64,000 bases of DNA from Dinoroseobacter sp039192165. Lineage in GTDB: Bacteria > Pseudomonadota > Alphaproteobacteria > Rhodobacterales > Rhodobacteraceae. The stretch spans positions 1 through 64,000 of the forward strand of contig JBCCXD010000014.1 in assembly GCA_039192165.1 (NCBI GenBank), read 5' to 3'. How positions within the stretch are numbered: the first letter of the stretch is position 1; every line of letters begins with the position of its first letter. The translations under genes were made by a program, and so were the position numbers. The notes under the pieces were generated by a model. It saw nothing but the letters and a program-made list of their open reading frames with translations, was not told the DNA's origin and ran no database searches. Shown one piece after another: positions 51,105 to 59,950 of the stretch.

Positions 51105-52583
51105 CTATTGCTGGGGCGCGTCTGTTTGCGGAGCCGCCGTGTCGGGTGGAGTGATAAGGACACCGTTCTGCCATTGACCGCTTTCTACCTGACCACCGAT
51201 ATAAGTCAGCGTGCCCTCTCCGGAGCGGCGACCGTTTTCGAACATTCCTTCATAGACATCCCCGTTGGTATAAACGGCGCGGCCCATGCCGTTCATTTCG
51301 CCCGCGCCCCAGGCCCCTTCATAGCGGAACCCGTCCGAACGCACGAGTGAGCCCTGACCTTCACGCAGGCCCGCGACGAAGTCACCCTCGTAGACGGATC
51401 CATCGGCATATGTTGCCTTTCCTTTGCCCTCTTTCTCGCCACGGTCCCAGTTTCCCGAATAGCTGTAGCCCCCTGGATAGGTGATCGTGCCCTGCCCATG
51501 GGTTTGCGCATTCTGAAAGCTGCCCTCATACACAATGCCGTTTGCATAGCGCGCTGTTCCTGCTCCTGCGATAACGCCCGCAACCCAACCGCCTTCATAC
51601 GTGGAGCCATCGGGATATGTGATTTTTCCAAACCCTTCTGGCGTTCCGTTCACAAAGCTTCCGGTATAGGCAGAGCTGTCTGGGTAGGTCACCGTCCCAT
51701 CGCCTTCGATACGGCCTTCGATCCACGACCCTTCATAGCGGTATCCGTCCGGCCCTTCGAAGGTCCCCAGGCCGTGTCGCAGATCGCCATCGAAGCTGCC
51801 CGTATAGGTCCAGCCGTTTGCATACGTCATAACGCCAGAGCCCTGCCGGCGTCCGTCCACCAATGCTCCTTCGTAGATATCCCCGTTCGGTTGTACCAAA
51901 CGGCCTGATCCTGTGAACTGGCCGGCAGCCCATTGACCGGAGTACTCAAGCCCGTCGGGCATGATCAATGTGCCTTCGCCCTCGCGCACGCCTTCCAAAA
52001 CGCCGCCTTCGTAGATCGACCCATCCGCATAGGTAATGCGTGCGTCGCCGGTTTTTGCGCCGTCCACCCACATGCCGTCGTAAGTGTAGCCGTCGCTTGT
52101 TTCCAGAACGCCGCGACCGTCGTGACGCGAGTTCGCGAAGTTGCCATCATAGAGCGAGCCGTCCGCGTAGCTCGCCAGGCCCTGGCCACTCATTTTGCCG
52201 TCCGCCCATTGGCCTTGATAGGTCGCGCCGTCGGCGAAGGTTATACGACCCTGACCCTCTGGCTTGCCGGCGACGAACGCCCCGATGTAGACCGAACCGT
52301 TGGGGAACCGGGCCTCGCCCTGACCACGGATCTCGCCATCCACCCATTCACCGGTATACGTGTAGCCGTTGGGAAGGGTGTAGGTGCCGGTGCCGTGTTG
52401 TTTGCCATCGCGGAACGTGCCTTCGTAGATTCCACCACCGTCGAATTGCTTTACAATCCGGTTGCCTTCTTGGGCGGCAGATGATGTGGCTATTGCCGCA
52501 ACTAACACTGCGAGCGCCCAAAGAGAGCCTGTACGTACTTGCTGAAGCACTGTGGTTTTCTTCATCTCCGCACCCATACTCAT
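51105..52583 (-). CDS. Long secreted MORN-repeat protein
   Basis: 492 residues. A signal peptide (TGSLWALAVLVAAIATSSAAQ) precedes about 18 full and one partial 23-residue MORN repeats (pattern YEGxFxxGxxxGxGxxxxxDG), then a short Pro/Gln tail. MORN arrays form elongated beta-meanders that bind membranes or proteins. Nothing else is attached, so a scaffold role outside the cytoplasm is possible. Start uncertain among ATGs at 52583, 52577 and 52565. Confidence 0.85.
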   Translation of the reverse strand: MSMGAEMKKTTVLQQVRTGSLWALAVLVAAIATSSAAQEGNRIVKQFDGGGIYEGTFRDGKQHGTGTYTLPNGYTYTGEWVDGEIRGQGEARFPNGSVYIGAFVAGKPEGQGRITFADGATYQGQWADGKMSGQGLASYADGSLYDGNFANSRHDGRGVLETSDGYTYDGMWVDGAKTGDARITYADGSIYEGGVLEGVREGEGTLIMPDGLEYSGQWAAGQFTGSGRLVQPNGDIYEGALVDGRRQGSGVMTYANGWTYTGSFDGDLRHGLGTFEGPDGYRYEGSWIEGRIEGDGTVTYPDSSAYTGSFVNGTPEGFGKITYPDGSTYEGGWVAGVIAGAGTARYANGIVYEGSFQNAQTHGQGTITYPGGYSYSGNWDRGEKEGKGKATYADGSVYEGDFVAGLREGQGSLVRSDGFRYEGAWGAGEMNGMGRAVYTNGDVYEGMFENGRRSGEGTLTYIGGQVESGQWQNGVLITPPDTAAPQTDAPQQ

Positions 52584-52625
52584 CCGGCTTTCTGCAGAAG
52601 CTAAATCAGGGCGGCGAAGGGGGCA

Positions 52626-52769
52626 ATGGCCAAGGCCGACTTGTTGGATGAGTGGCAGGAGCAGGCTTATCGTGCTTTCCTCGGTGCGTCCCGAGCGTTA
52701 CATACCCGGCAGCAAACTCTGAGGGGTGCCGATGACCGACACATTCCGCCTGACTGTCGCACAGCTTAA
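52626..52769 (+). CDS. Possible small protein overlapping the nadE start
   Basis: 47 residues, MAKADLLDEWQEQAYRAFLG and on, with an aaggggg box directly upstream. The first 30 residues could form an amphipathic helix. It overlaps nadE by 38 bases in another frame, so its second half lies over nadE coding sequence. No family recognised; could be a chance frame. Confidence 0.3.
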   Translation: MAKADLLDEWQEQAYRAFLGASRALHTRQQTLRGADDRHIPPDCRTA

Positions 52770-54405
52770 TCCGACGCTGGGCGCACTGCGCGAGAACGCT
52801 GAGAAAGCCCGCCAGGCCTGGGCGGAAGGAAAGGCCGCAGGAGCGGATCTGGTCGCGCTGCCTGAAATGTTTCTTACGGGGTATCAAACGCAAGATCTTG
52901 TTATGAAACCGGCTTTCGTGACAGACGCTGCGCGCGTTCTGGATCAGCTGGCAACTGACTGCGCTGACGGACCGGCTTTGGCGATCGGCTGCCCGCTCTT
53001 GGAAGGCAAACTTTTCTACAACACATATGCGATTTTGAAGAGCGGCCAGATCATCGCCCGGCCTTACAAGCATCATCTGCCAAATACCGAGGTGTTTGAT
53101 GAAAAGCGCGTGTTTGCGTCGGGTCCTGTTTCCGGGCCCTACCGGATCGGCCCGCTCCGCATTGGATCGCCGATTTGTGAAGATGCATGGCTGGAGGATG
53201 TCGCGGAAACGCTGGCAGAGAGTGCGGCTGAAATCCTGCTCGTCCCGAATGGGTCGCCCTATCATCGCAACAAGCATGAAACGCGTGTCAATTTGATGGT
53301 GTCCCGCGTAATCGAGACCGGGTTGCCGCTTATTTACCTCAATATGGTTGGTGCACAGGATGACCAGATTTTCGACGGCGCAACATTCGCTTTGAACCGC
53401 CATGGCAGGCTTGCTCTGCAACTGCCCGCGATGGAGGAAGCCATTGCGCATTTAGCTCTCACCAAACGCGCAGAAGGCTGGGTAATCTCTGAAGCCGAGA
53501 AGGCGGTTCTTCCCGACGAATGGGAGGCCGACTACCGCGTCATGGTTCAGTCTTTACGGGATTACCTGGCCAAGTCCGGTTTTGGGAAGGTATTGCTCGG
53601 GTTGTCCGGGGGTATCGACAGTGCACTTGTCGCATCGATCGCGGCCGATGCTATCGGCCCTGAAAATGTGCGATGTGTGATGCTTCCATCCGAGTACACG
53701 TCTGATCACTCTCTCGAAGATGCCGAAGCGGTCGCTCGAAACCTAGGCTGCCAGCTGGATACAGTCCCTATCTCAGGACCGAGAGCGGCCGTGGGCGAGG
53801 CGCTCGCACCGTTTTTCAATGGAACACCTGCAGGGATCGCTGAGGAGAATGTGCAGTCCCGTTTGCGGGGCCTTCTGCTGATGGCGCTGAGCAACAAGTT
53901 TGGCGAGATGCTTTTGACCACCGGCAACAAGTCGGAGGTCGCCGTTGGATATGCCACGATCTATGGAGACATGGCTGGCGGGTACAATCCGATCAAGGAT
54001 CTTTATAAGACCCGTGTGTTCGAAACCTGTCGCTGGAGAAATGCCAATCATCGGGAGTGGATGATGGGACCGGAGGGTGAGGTGATCCCACCTCGGGTCA
54101 TTGAAAAACCGCCGTCGGCTGAATTGCGCGACGACCAGAAAGATGAAGACAGCCTGCCACCTTACGACATCCTTGACGCAATTCTCGAAGGCCTCATCGA
54201 CGAAGAGAAATCCGTTGCAGACCTTGTTGCAGCAGGTTTCGACGTGGAGACGGTCAAACGCGTCGAGCATCTGATTTATATCAGCGAATATAAACGCTAT
54301 CAGTCTGCGCCAGGCGCACGTCTGACAAAGCGCGCCTTCTGGTTGGATCGCAGGTACCCGATTGTAAATCGGTGGCGCGACAGTTCAGCCAGCCTCAACC
54401 ATTGA
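52732..54405 (+). CDS. nadE: Glutamine-dependent NAD+ synthase
   Basis: 557 residues from MTDTFRLTVAQ. The nitrilase-type glutaminase domain has the Glu-Lys-Cys triad in LPEMFLTGY, RPYKHHLPN and SPICEDAW. The synthase domain has the PP-loop LSGGIDSAL and TTGNKSEVAVGYATIYGDMAGGYNPIKDLYKT. It amidates deamido-NAD+ to NAD+. ATG at 52732 is preferred over GTG at 52726 for its gagggg box. Confidence 0.96.
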   Translation: MTDTFRLTVAQLNPTLGALRENAEKARQAWAEGKAAGADLVALPEMFLTGYQTQDLVMKPAFVTDAARVLDQLATDCADGPALAIGCPLLEGKLFYNTYAILKSGQIIARPYKHHLPNTEVFDEKRVFASGPVSGPYRIGPLRIGSPICEDAWLEDVAETLAESAAEILLVPNGSPYHRNKHETRVNLMVSRVIETGLPLIYLNMVGAQDDQIFDGATFALNRHGRLALQLPAMEEAIAHLALTKRAEGWVISEAEKAVLPDEWEADYRVMVQSLRDYLAKSGFGKVLLGLSGGIDSALVASIAADAIGPENVRCVMLPSEYTSDHSLEDAEAVARNLGCQLDTVPISGPRAAVGEALAPFFNGTPAGIAEENVQSRLRGLLLMALSNKFGEMLLTTGNKSEVAVGYATIYGDMAGGYNPIKDLYKTRVFETCRWRNANHREWMMGPEGEVIPPRVIEKPPSAELRDDQKDEDSLPPYDILDAILEGLIDEEKSVADLVAAGFDVETVKRVEHLIYISEYKRYQSAPGARLTKRAFWLDRRYPIVNRWRDSSASLNH

Positions 54406-54537
54406 GTGGCTAAAGTGTGGCGTGGTCATCTCAGGTCGCCGAGGTTCAAACAAGACGACGTCGACGCGCAAGACTAACTGAAAGCCGCCGCGACAGGCTG
54501 CTTCGCGCCAGCGCAAGGGAAATACCCTTTGCCCAAG

Positions 54538-54966
54538 CTACTCCCACCACCGGTCGATCTCGGCAATGTCTTCGTCGGACCACCCAAAATGGTGAGCGAA
54601 TTCATGGACCGTGACATGGGCGACTAGCTCAGTCAGCGTGACGTCAGGCCTTTCCCGGAGTTCTTGCAGGAGGGGTTTGCGAAAGAGCCAGACAGTATCG
54701 GGTTGCGTCGGCTGGTCGAAGGACGACTTCTCGGTCAACGGGACCCCGTCATACAACCCGGTCAAAACGAGCGGATCTTCGATTTCAAGCTCTTTGAGTA
54801 TCCAGTCTGGTGGCCAGTCTTCAACAAGCAGACCAACGGCCTTGGCCGGGGTCCGAAACACGGCGGGCAGTGCGTCGACTGTGCGGAAAGCTATGTCAAA
54901 GATATGTTCGCGGGAAGGTTCCAAGTTCGAACGATATGGCGGCCCAGAGGCGGAGCAGCCCAACAT
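54538..54966 (-). CDS. Zincin-like metallopeptidase family protein
   Basis: 142 residues from ATG at 54966. VTLTELVAHVTVHEFAHHFGWSDEDI carries the HExxH zinc motif; the earlier VGLLVEDWP and DTVWLFRKPLLQE match the TTHA0227/DUF1025 family of small zincins. Proteolytic activity has not been firmly shown for the family. A GTG at 54999 is a less likely start. Confidence 0.82.
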   Translation of the reverse strand: MLGCSASGPPYRSNLEPSREHIFDIAFRTVDALPAVFRTPAKAVGLLVEDWPPDWILKELEIEDPLVLTGLYDGVPLTEKSSFDQPTQPDTVWLFRKPLLQELRERPDVTLTELVAHVTVHEFAHHFGWSDEDIAEIDRWWE

Positions 54967-55056
54967 CGATCGTCGCTCTGCGCAAGAGCGTTCCAACACG
55001 CGGGCTGCGGACAGGTTGCCCGAGCGCAGTTTCGCGCCCGGGAGATTTGGGTTGGG

Positions 55057-55974
55057 TCAAAGCTCCAGCTGATAAGAATGCGGAACGAAGTGGAATCCAT
55101 CTCCGCGGGTTGTCACATAGCCGATCGCCGGGAACGGCAAATGGTAGCCGATCATCGGGACGCGTTCATCCGCAATCATGCTGAGAATTTTGCGTCGGCT
55201 TGCGGACGCGCCGGCCTTGTCCATGTCAAAACGCAGTTCCCAGTCTGGACGTGCGAGCGACCATACAGGGTGCGGCGCAAGGTCGGCGGTCAAAATCAAG
55301 GCCTTGCCGCCGCTTTCGATACGATAGTTCATGTGGCCGGGTGTGTGACCAAAGGCAGAAACAGCAGTTATCCCCGACGCGACGGATCCGCCATCGTCGA
55401 GAAAAGTGAATTTCTCGTTCAGCGGAGCCACGCTCTTTTCGAAGCTTTCGCTGCCCGCGCCGGACCAGTGGTTGTGTTCGATAGAACCGGTGACGTACTC
55501 GGCTTCGCTAAATGTCTCATCATCGCCGTCGATTAAACCGCCAATGTGATCGCCATGCATATGCGTGATAACCACCTTGTCGATGTCCGAGGGCGCGTAA
55601 CCTGCTGCAGCCAGGGCGGCGGTGATACCAGCCGCATTGAGGCCCGTATCGAAAAGAACCACTTCAGAACCGGTGTTCACCAGAGTCGGCGTAAAGAAAA
55701 ACTGCGCTTTATCTGAAGGCAGAAAGTTCTCTTCGCTGACTTTCTGGAACTCCTCCGGACTGACGTTCGTGGCGAAGACTGTCTGGGGATCTTCCCGGAT
55801 AGCAGAGCCAGCGAGCAATGTCGTGATCTCGAAATCGCCTAGGCTTACGCGGCGGTGGATCGCGTTTGCAGCGCCCTTCTTTTCGGTCATGGAGACAGCC
55901 GGTTTGGCCGTTGCCGCGGCAAGTGGAAGTGCAGCTCCTGCAGCCAAGGCCTGGCGACGGGTAAATTGGGTCAT
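55057..55974 (-). CDS. Tat-exported MBL-fold metallo-hydrolase
   Basis: 305 residues from MTQFTRRQALAAG. The TRRQALAAG start is a Tat signal, consistent with export of a folded metalloprotein. THMHGDHIGG is the HxHxDH di-metal motif; GHTPGHMNY and LTADLAPHPVW add further ligands. The substrate is unknown; lactonase-like and phosphotriesterase-like enzymes share the fold. ATG at 55974 follows a ggaggg box; the longer frame adds 67 unrelated residues. Confidence 0.87.
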   Translation of the reverse strand: MTQFTRRQALAAGAALPLAAATAKPAVSMTEKKGAANAIHRRVSLGDFEITTLLAGSAIREDPQTVFATNVSPEEFQKVSEENFLPSDKAQFFFTPTLVNTGSEVVLFDTGLNAAGITAALAAAGYAPSDIDKVVITHMHGDHIGGLIDGDDETFSEAEYVTGSIEHNHWSGAGSESFEKSVAPLNEKFTFLDDGGSVASGITAVSAFGHTPGHMNYRIESGGKALILTADLAPHPVWSLARPDWELRFDMDKAGASASRRKILSMIADERVPMIGYHLPFPAIGYVTTRGDGFHFVPHSYQLEL

Positions 55975-56193
55975 GGGAATCCCTCCGTGTTTCTCCCCTA
56001 GCGTCGAGGTAGCGGCATATGGATATGTGTCCACGAAAGTACTCTGCACCTGCGCACGGTGTATGGGTATGGGTGCGCAGATATCACGCTTGCGCCCTAT
56101 TTCCGCCCCGCGCAGGCCAGAGGAGGATGCAGTATTGCGGAGTATGGGGAAAGCCCCCATTCTCAATAATATCAAGAGGTTTGGAGCATTTCG

Positions 56194-57081
56194 ATGGAAG
56201 AGGTCCTGTTAAGTCTTTTGGGGGGGAACCTCGTGATCTTGCTCGTGGCTGCGCTGGTTCTGATCAGCGTATTCCTGGGCATTCGTATCGTGCCACAGTC
56301 GGAAAAACATGTGGTCGAGCGCTTTGGGCGGCTCAGAACCGTGTTGGGTCCGGGCATCAATTTCATTGTCCCGTTCCTGGATCGCGTCGCGCACCAGGTC
56401 TCAATTCTGGAACGCCAACTGCCAAATCAAACGCAGGATGCAATCACGTCCGACAACGTGCTGGTCCAGATTGACACCAGTGTTTTCTATAGGATTTTGG
56501 AGCCCGAGCGGACCGTATACCGGATCCGAGACGTGGATGGTGCAATCCTGACAACCGTCGCTGGCATTGTCCGTGCAGAGATCGGCAAAATGGAACTTGA
56601 CGAGGTTCAGTCCAATCGGAGCACGCTGATAGACCGGATCAAGGAAGCTGTTGCGGATGCCGTCGACAGTTGGGGAATTGAGGTGACGCGCGCGGAGATC
56701 CTGGATGTAAATCTGGATCAGGCGACGCGGGATGCGATGCTACAGCAGCTGAATGCAGAACGTGCAAGGCGGGCAGCTGTGATGCAAGCCGAGGGTGAAA
56801 AACGCGCAGTCGAACTGGCAGCAGATGCTGAGCTTTATGCGGCCGAGCAAGCTGCAAAGGCGCGGCGTATTGAGGCTGACGCCGAAGCTTATGCGACCTC
56901 GGTGGTGGCAGCGGCCATTCAGGCCAACGGGCTTGAAGCGGCGCAATACCAGGTCGCGTTGAAACAGGTTGAAGCGCTGACTGGCGTGGCGAACGGGCAG
57001 GGAACACAGACCGTAATTGTTCCGGCCGACGCCGTCGAAGCCTTTGGAAACGCGTTTAAAATGTTGAGAGGCAAGGCGTGA
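56194..57081 (+). CDS. qmcA: SPFH/stomatin-like membrane protein QmcA
   Basis: 295 residues. One N-terminal membrane segment (LVILLVAALVLISVFLGI), then the SPFH domain (VPQSEKHVVERFGRL, GINFIVPFLDRV, VSILERQLPNQTQDAITSDN) and an Ala/Glu-rich coiled coil. It forms oligomeric membrane assemblies. Overlaps the NfeD-like gene by TGATG; the pair is a well-known stomatin-NfeD operon. Confidence 0.93.
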   Translation: MEEVLLSLLGGNLVILLVAALVLISVFLGIRIVPQSEKHVVERFGRLRTVLGPGINFIVPFLDRVAHQVSILERQLPNQTQDAITSDNVLVQIDTSVFYRILEPERTVYRIRDVDGAILTTVAGIVRAEIGKMELDEVQSNRSTLIDRIKEAVADAVDSWGIEVTRAEILDVNLDQATRDAMLQQLNAERARRAAVMQAEGEKRAVELAADAELYAAEQAAKARRIEADAEAYATSVVAAAIQANGLEAAQYQVALKQVEALTGVANGQGTQTVIVPADAVEAFGNAFKMLRGKA

Positions 57082-57365
57082 TGTTGTGGCAACAACCTTG
57101 GGTTTGGGTGGCCGCAGGGATCGTGCTGGCGATCCTTGAGATTGTCGTACCCGCATACATTTTTCTGGGCTTTGGGATTGGCGCCGTTTTGACCGGCGTG
57201 GCACTGATCATCGCGGGGCCTGAAGCGGGATTTACCCAATCGCTCCCGATGCTGACCCTGTGCTTTGCGATCCTGTCCCTGTTTTCGTGGCTTGCGCTTC
57301 GCCAAGTGCTGGGAATCCGAAAAGGTCAGGTGAAGACCTTTGATCGCGATATTAACGAGGATTGA
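57081..57365 (+). CDS. Short NfeD-like membrane protein
   Basis: 94 residues from MLWQQPWVWVAAG, two to three membrane segments (IVLAILEIVVPAYIFLGFGIGAVLTG) of the NfeD1b short type; the C-terminal OB-like domain of full NfeD is missing. It partners with the SPFH protein encoded just upstream. The start overlaps the qmcA stop. Confidence 0.87.
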   Translation: MLWQQPWVWVAAGIVLAILEIVVPAYIFLGFGIGAVLTGVALIIAGPEAGFTQSLPMLTLCFAILSLFSWLALRQVLGIRKGQVKTFDRDINED

Positions 57366-57367
57366 AC

Positions 57368-58000
57368 CTAGTCCGGAACGTAGTCCGGCTTCATGCGCAA
57401 AATCACGTTGAATGACACGCTGATCCGCGCGGTTCGGTCCAAGTTCACGTGCACCAGATGGTGCAGAAACCCAGGCCATATCAGAACATCCCCGGCGGTT
57501 GGCTGAATGCGGTGTTCCGGGTCGACCTGGGGATCGTTCTTGATCGCGAGCATGTTGGCTTGCGGTCGTGGGTCAAAAAAGCTGATCGCGTTTGGTGTTC
57601 GGTCCGAGCGTCCTTCAGGTGCGGTATCTTCACCGGGCACGCGCACATAGTAGGTTCCAGAAAGCCAGCTGTGCGGATGATTGTGTAAATTGTGGTAGTC
57701 ACCAAAGCCGTTGATGTTCGGCCAGGCTTGCAGGTGCCAGTCGAGGTCGTAATCAACCCCGGTTCCCCTTGCGTAGTCGAGGATTGCGCGGTCAAGGCAG
57801 GTCTTGAGCCAATTGACCGCGGGGTGGGGGGTCAGCAGGAAGTTCCCCGAAAGATAATCAGTGGTCATGTCCGAGCTTTCGGAATTCATCTTTTCGATCA
57901 CTTCGGCCAGCACGACATTGGCCTGCTCGGCACCGGGAAGGCGGTGCCGCATCAGCGTGGTTGGCCAAAGTTGCGAGAACTCCGGAGCGTCTGGTCGCAT
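57368..58000 (-). CDS. 2OG-Fe(II) oxygenase-like protein
   Basis: 210 residues from MRPDAPEFSQLWP. NLHNHPHSWLSGTYYV, GDVLIWPGFLHHLVHVN and RISVSFNVIL match the TIGR02466-type putative 2-oxoglutarate/iron oxygenases, with His ligands in HPHSWLSG and HLVHVN and Arg in RISVSFN. Substrate unknown. It starts 22 bases after pyrF on the same strand, and its end nearly meets the convergent nfeD gene. Confidence 0.78.
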   Translation of the reverse strand: MRPDAPEFSQLWPTTLMRHRLPGAEQANVVLAEVIEKMNSESSDMTTDYLSGNFLLTPHPAVNWLKTCLDRAILDYARGTGVDYDLDWHLQAWPNINGFGDYHNLHNHPHSWLSGTYYVRVPGEDTAPEGRSDRTPNAISFFDPRPQANMLAIKNDPQVDPEHRIQPTAGDVLIWPGFLHHLVHVNLDRTARISVSFNVILRMKPDYVPD

Positions 58001-58022
58001 GTCTGCCTTCCTTCGGTCTCTT

Positions 58023-58724
58023 TCAGGGCCCGCGCAACTCCGACAACACTGCCTCTGCGGCGGCGCGCGGGTTCGTCGCTTGGTGGATCGGGCGGCCCAC
58101 GACGATGTGGTCGGCTCCATCCGCAATGGCGGACACAGGGGTCGCGATGCGTTTCTGATCACCCGCGGCTGCGCCGGAGGGCCGGATGCCGGGGGTAACG
58201 ATCAGGCGGCTGTCTGCTTCAGGCAGCGCACGGATCAAAGCGGCTTCCTGTGGAGACGCGATAACGCCATCTGCGCCGGCTTCCAGTGCTTTGGCCGCGC
58301 GTTCAGGAACGAGATCGATGATCTCACCGGGTTTGATCAGGCTTGCGTCCAGATCGTCGCGGTCGAGTGAGGTGAGGATCGTGACGGCTAGGATCTTCAT
58401 CTCCGAGTTCGCCGCGCCTTCCTTGGCGGCGCGCACCACGTGCGGGTCGCCGTGGACGGTGAGGAAATCCAGGTCGAACTGCGCCAGCCCCCGCACGGCG
58501 GCCTCCACTGTGTTGGAGATATCAAAGAGCTTCATATCCAAAAAAATGCGTTTGCCGTGGTCCTGTTTCAGTTCGTTAGCAAGTGCCAGACCGCCGCCAG
58601 TGAGCATGCCCAGTCCGATTTTATAGAAGCTGACCGTGTCACCGAGCTTCGCAGCCATGTCCAGCCCGGCAAGCGCGTTCGGGACGTCCAGTGCCACGAT
58701 AAGGCGGTCGTCGGCTTTGGTCAT
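58023..58724 (-). CDS. pyrF: Orotidine 5'-phosphate decarboxylase
   Basis: 233 residues. LIVALDVPNALAGLDMAAKLG, FLDMKLFDISNTVEAAV (catalytic Lys/Asp, DxKxxD), VTPGIRP and VVGRPI are conserved. Last step of UMP synthesis. The oxygenase-like gene lies downstream in the same unit. Confidence 0.96.
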   Translation of the reverse strand: MTKADDRLIVALDVPNALAGLDMAAKLGDTVSFYKIGLGMLTGGGLALANELKQDHGKRIFLDMKLFDISNTVEAAVRGLAQFDLDFLTVHGDPHVVRAAKEGAANSEMKILAVTILTSLDRDDLDASLIKPGEIIDLVPERAAKALEAGADGVIASPQEAALIRALPEADSRLIVTPGIRPSGAAAGDQKRIATPVSAIADGADHIVVGRPIHQATNPRAAAEAVLSELRGP

Positions 58725-58899
58725 CCTGAGGCTCCTTCTTTTTCCGGTCTTGCGGGTGATGCCTCATCCCGTTCAAGGCAGCAAGACCCCCGGGATGACC
58801 AGGCGGCTCGGATCGCGCGAGAGACTTGCTTCGGGTTTTTCAAGAAGACAGTTTGGCATAAGGCTGGCCGGAGCACTGAGAAGCCGAGGGGAGCGCGCC

Positions 58900-59844
58900 A
58901 TGTCAGAACCGACAAACGAAATCATTCTGCATAATTATCCGCAGTCGCCGGTGGCGGAGAAAGTCCGTGTTGCCTTGGGGATCAAGAAAATTGCATGGCG
59001 CGACGTTGAAATTCCGCGTTTGCCGCCAAAACCGATGCTAACCGCGCTTACCGGCGGATATCGCCGGACGCCGGTCATGCAGATCGGAGCGGATATCTTC
59101 TGTGACAGCCAGTGCATATTGCGGGAGCTCGATCGGCGTTTCCCAACCCCCTCGTTTTTTCCCACCATGGATGCCGGGTTGATGTGGTGTTTGAGTCGTT
59201 GGACAGATGGGCCACTTTTCGACCTTTCTGTGAAGCTGGTGCTTGGTTCGGCTGGTACCGATCTGCCGCAGGATTTTGCAGAGGATCGGGGTCGCTTGTA
59301 CCTGGGAGAAAACTGGGCGGAGGGGCTCAGGACGGCCAACGCACAGCTCCCGCATCTGGTGTCGCAGGTGCGCGCTCCTTTGTCTTGGCTGGATGCACAG
59401 TTGTCTGATGGGCGTGACTTTCTGCTGGGCGCCGAACCAGCCGCGATCGATGCACAGGTCTACCACGTTGTCTGGTTCATTCGGGGCCGGTGGGAGGGCG
59501 GTCCTGCAATGCTGGGCGAGTTTGGCAGTCTTGAGCGTTGGGAAAGCAATATCCGTGCGGAAGGCCACGGCACGCCGAGCAACATGACGCCGCAGGATGC
59601 AATTGCGCGCGCCCACGACCTGACATCGATGACAGAAGCTGTGGTTGCGCCGAATGATCCCCAAGGTCTTGCGCCCGGCATGCCAGTGTCCGTCAGTCCC
59701 GACCTGGATGGTGGAGAACAACCGGTCGAGGGCCTCGTGCGATACGCGGACGCTGACACAATCGCAATCGAGCGGAGCACCCATGAAGTCGGCACGGTGT
59801 GCGTCCATTTCCCCCGCTGTGGATATCGGGTCACGATCACATAG
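58900..59844 (+). CDS. Glutathione S-transferase family protein
   Basis: 314 residues from MSEPTNEIILHNYPQSPVAEKVR. The thioredoxin-like N-terminal domain (HNYPQSPVAEKVRVAL, GGYRRTPVMQIGADIFCDSQCI) is GST-like with SPVAEK in the active-site position. The helical domain follows to about 230; the last 80 residues (PGMPVSVSPDLDG, EPVEGLVRYADADTIAIER) look like a small extra beta-domain not normal for GSTs. ATG at 58900 has a ggggag box. Confidence 0.82.
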   Translation: MSEPTNEIILHNYPQSPVAEKVRVALGIKKIAWRDVEIPRLPPKPMLTALTGGYRRTPVMQIGADIFCDSQCILRELDRRFPTPSFFPTMDAGLMWCLSRWTDGPLFDLSVKLVLGSAGTDLPQDFAEDRGRLYLGENWAEGLRTANAQLPHLVSQVRAPLSWLDAQLSDGRDFLLGAEPAAIDAQVYHVVWFIRGRWEGGPAMLGEFGSLERWESNIRAEGHGTPSNMTPQDAIARAHDLTSMTEAVVAPNDPQGLAPGMPVSVSPDLDGGEQPVEGLVRYADADTIAIERSTHEVGTVCVHFPRCGYRVTIT

Positions 59845-59950
59845 CGGCGGGGATGCGCGGCCGAAGCGGCACTTCGTTCGATACTCTAGAGCCCTTGGCT
59901 TTGCGCTGGGCTGCGCTTTCAGCTGATTCTATGGTCGGTGACCAGTCCCG

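Noticed and set aside
54664..55536. Plus-strand open frame of 290 codons
   Set aside because: Antisense to the zincin-like and metallo-hydrolase genes, both supported by clear motifs.
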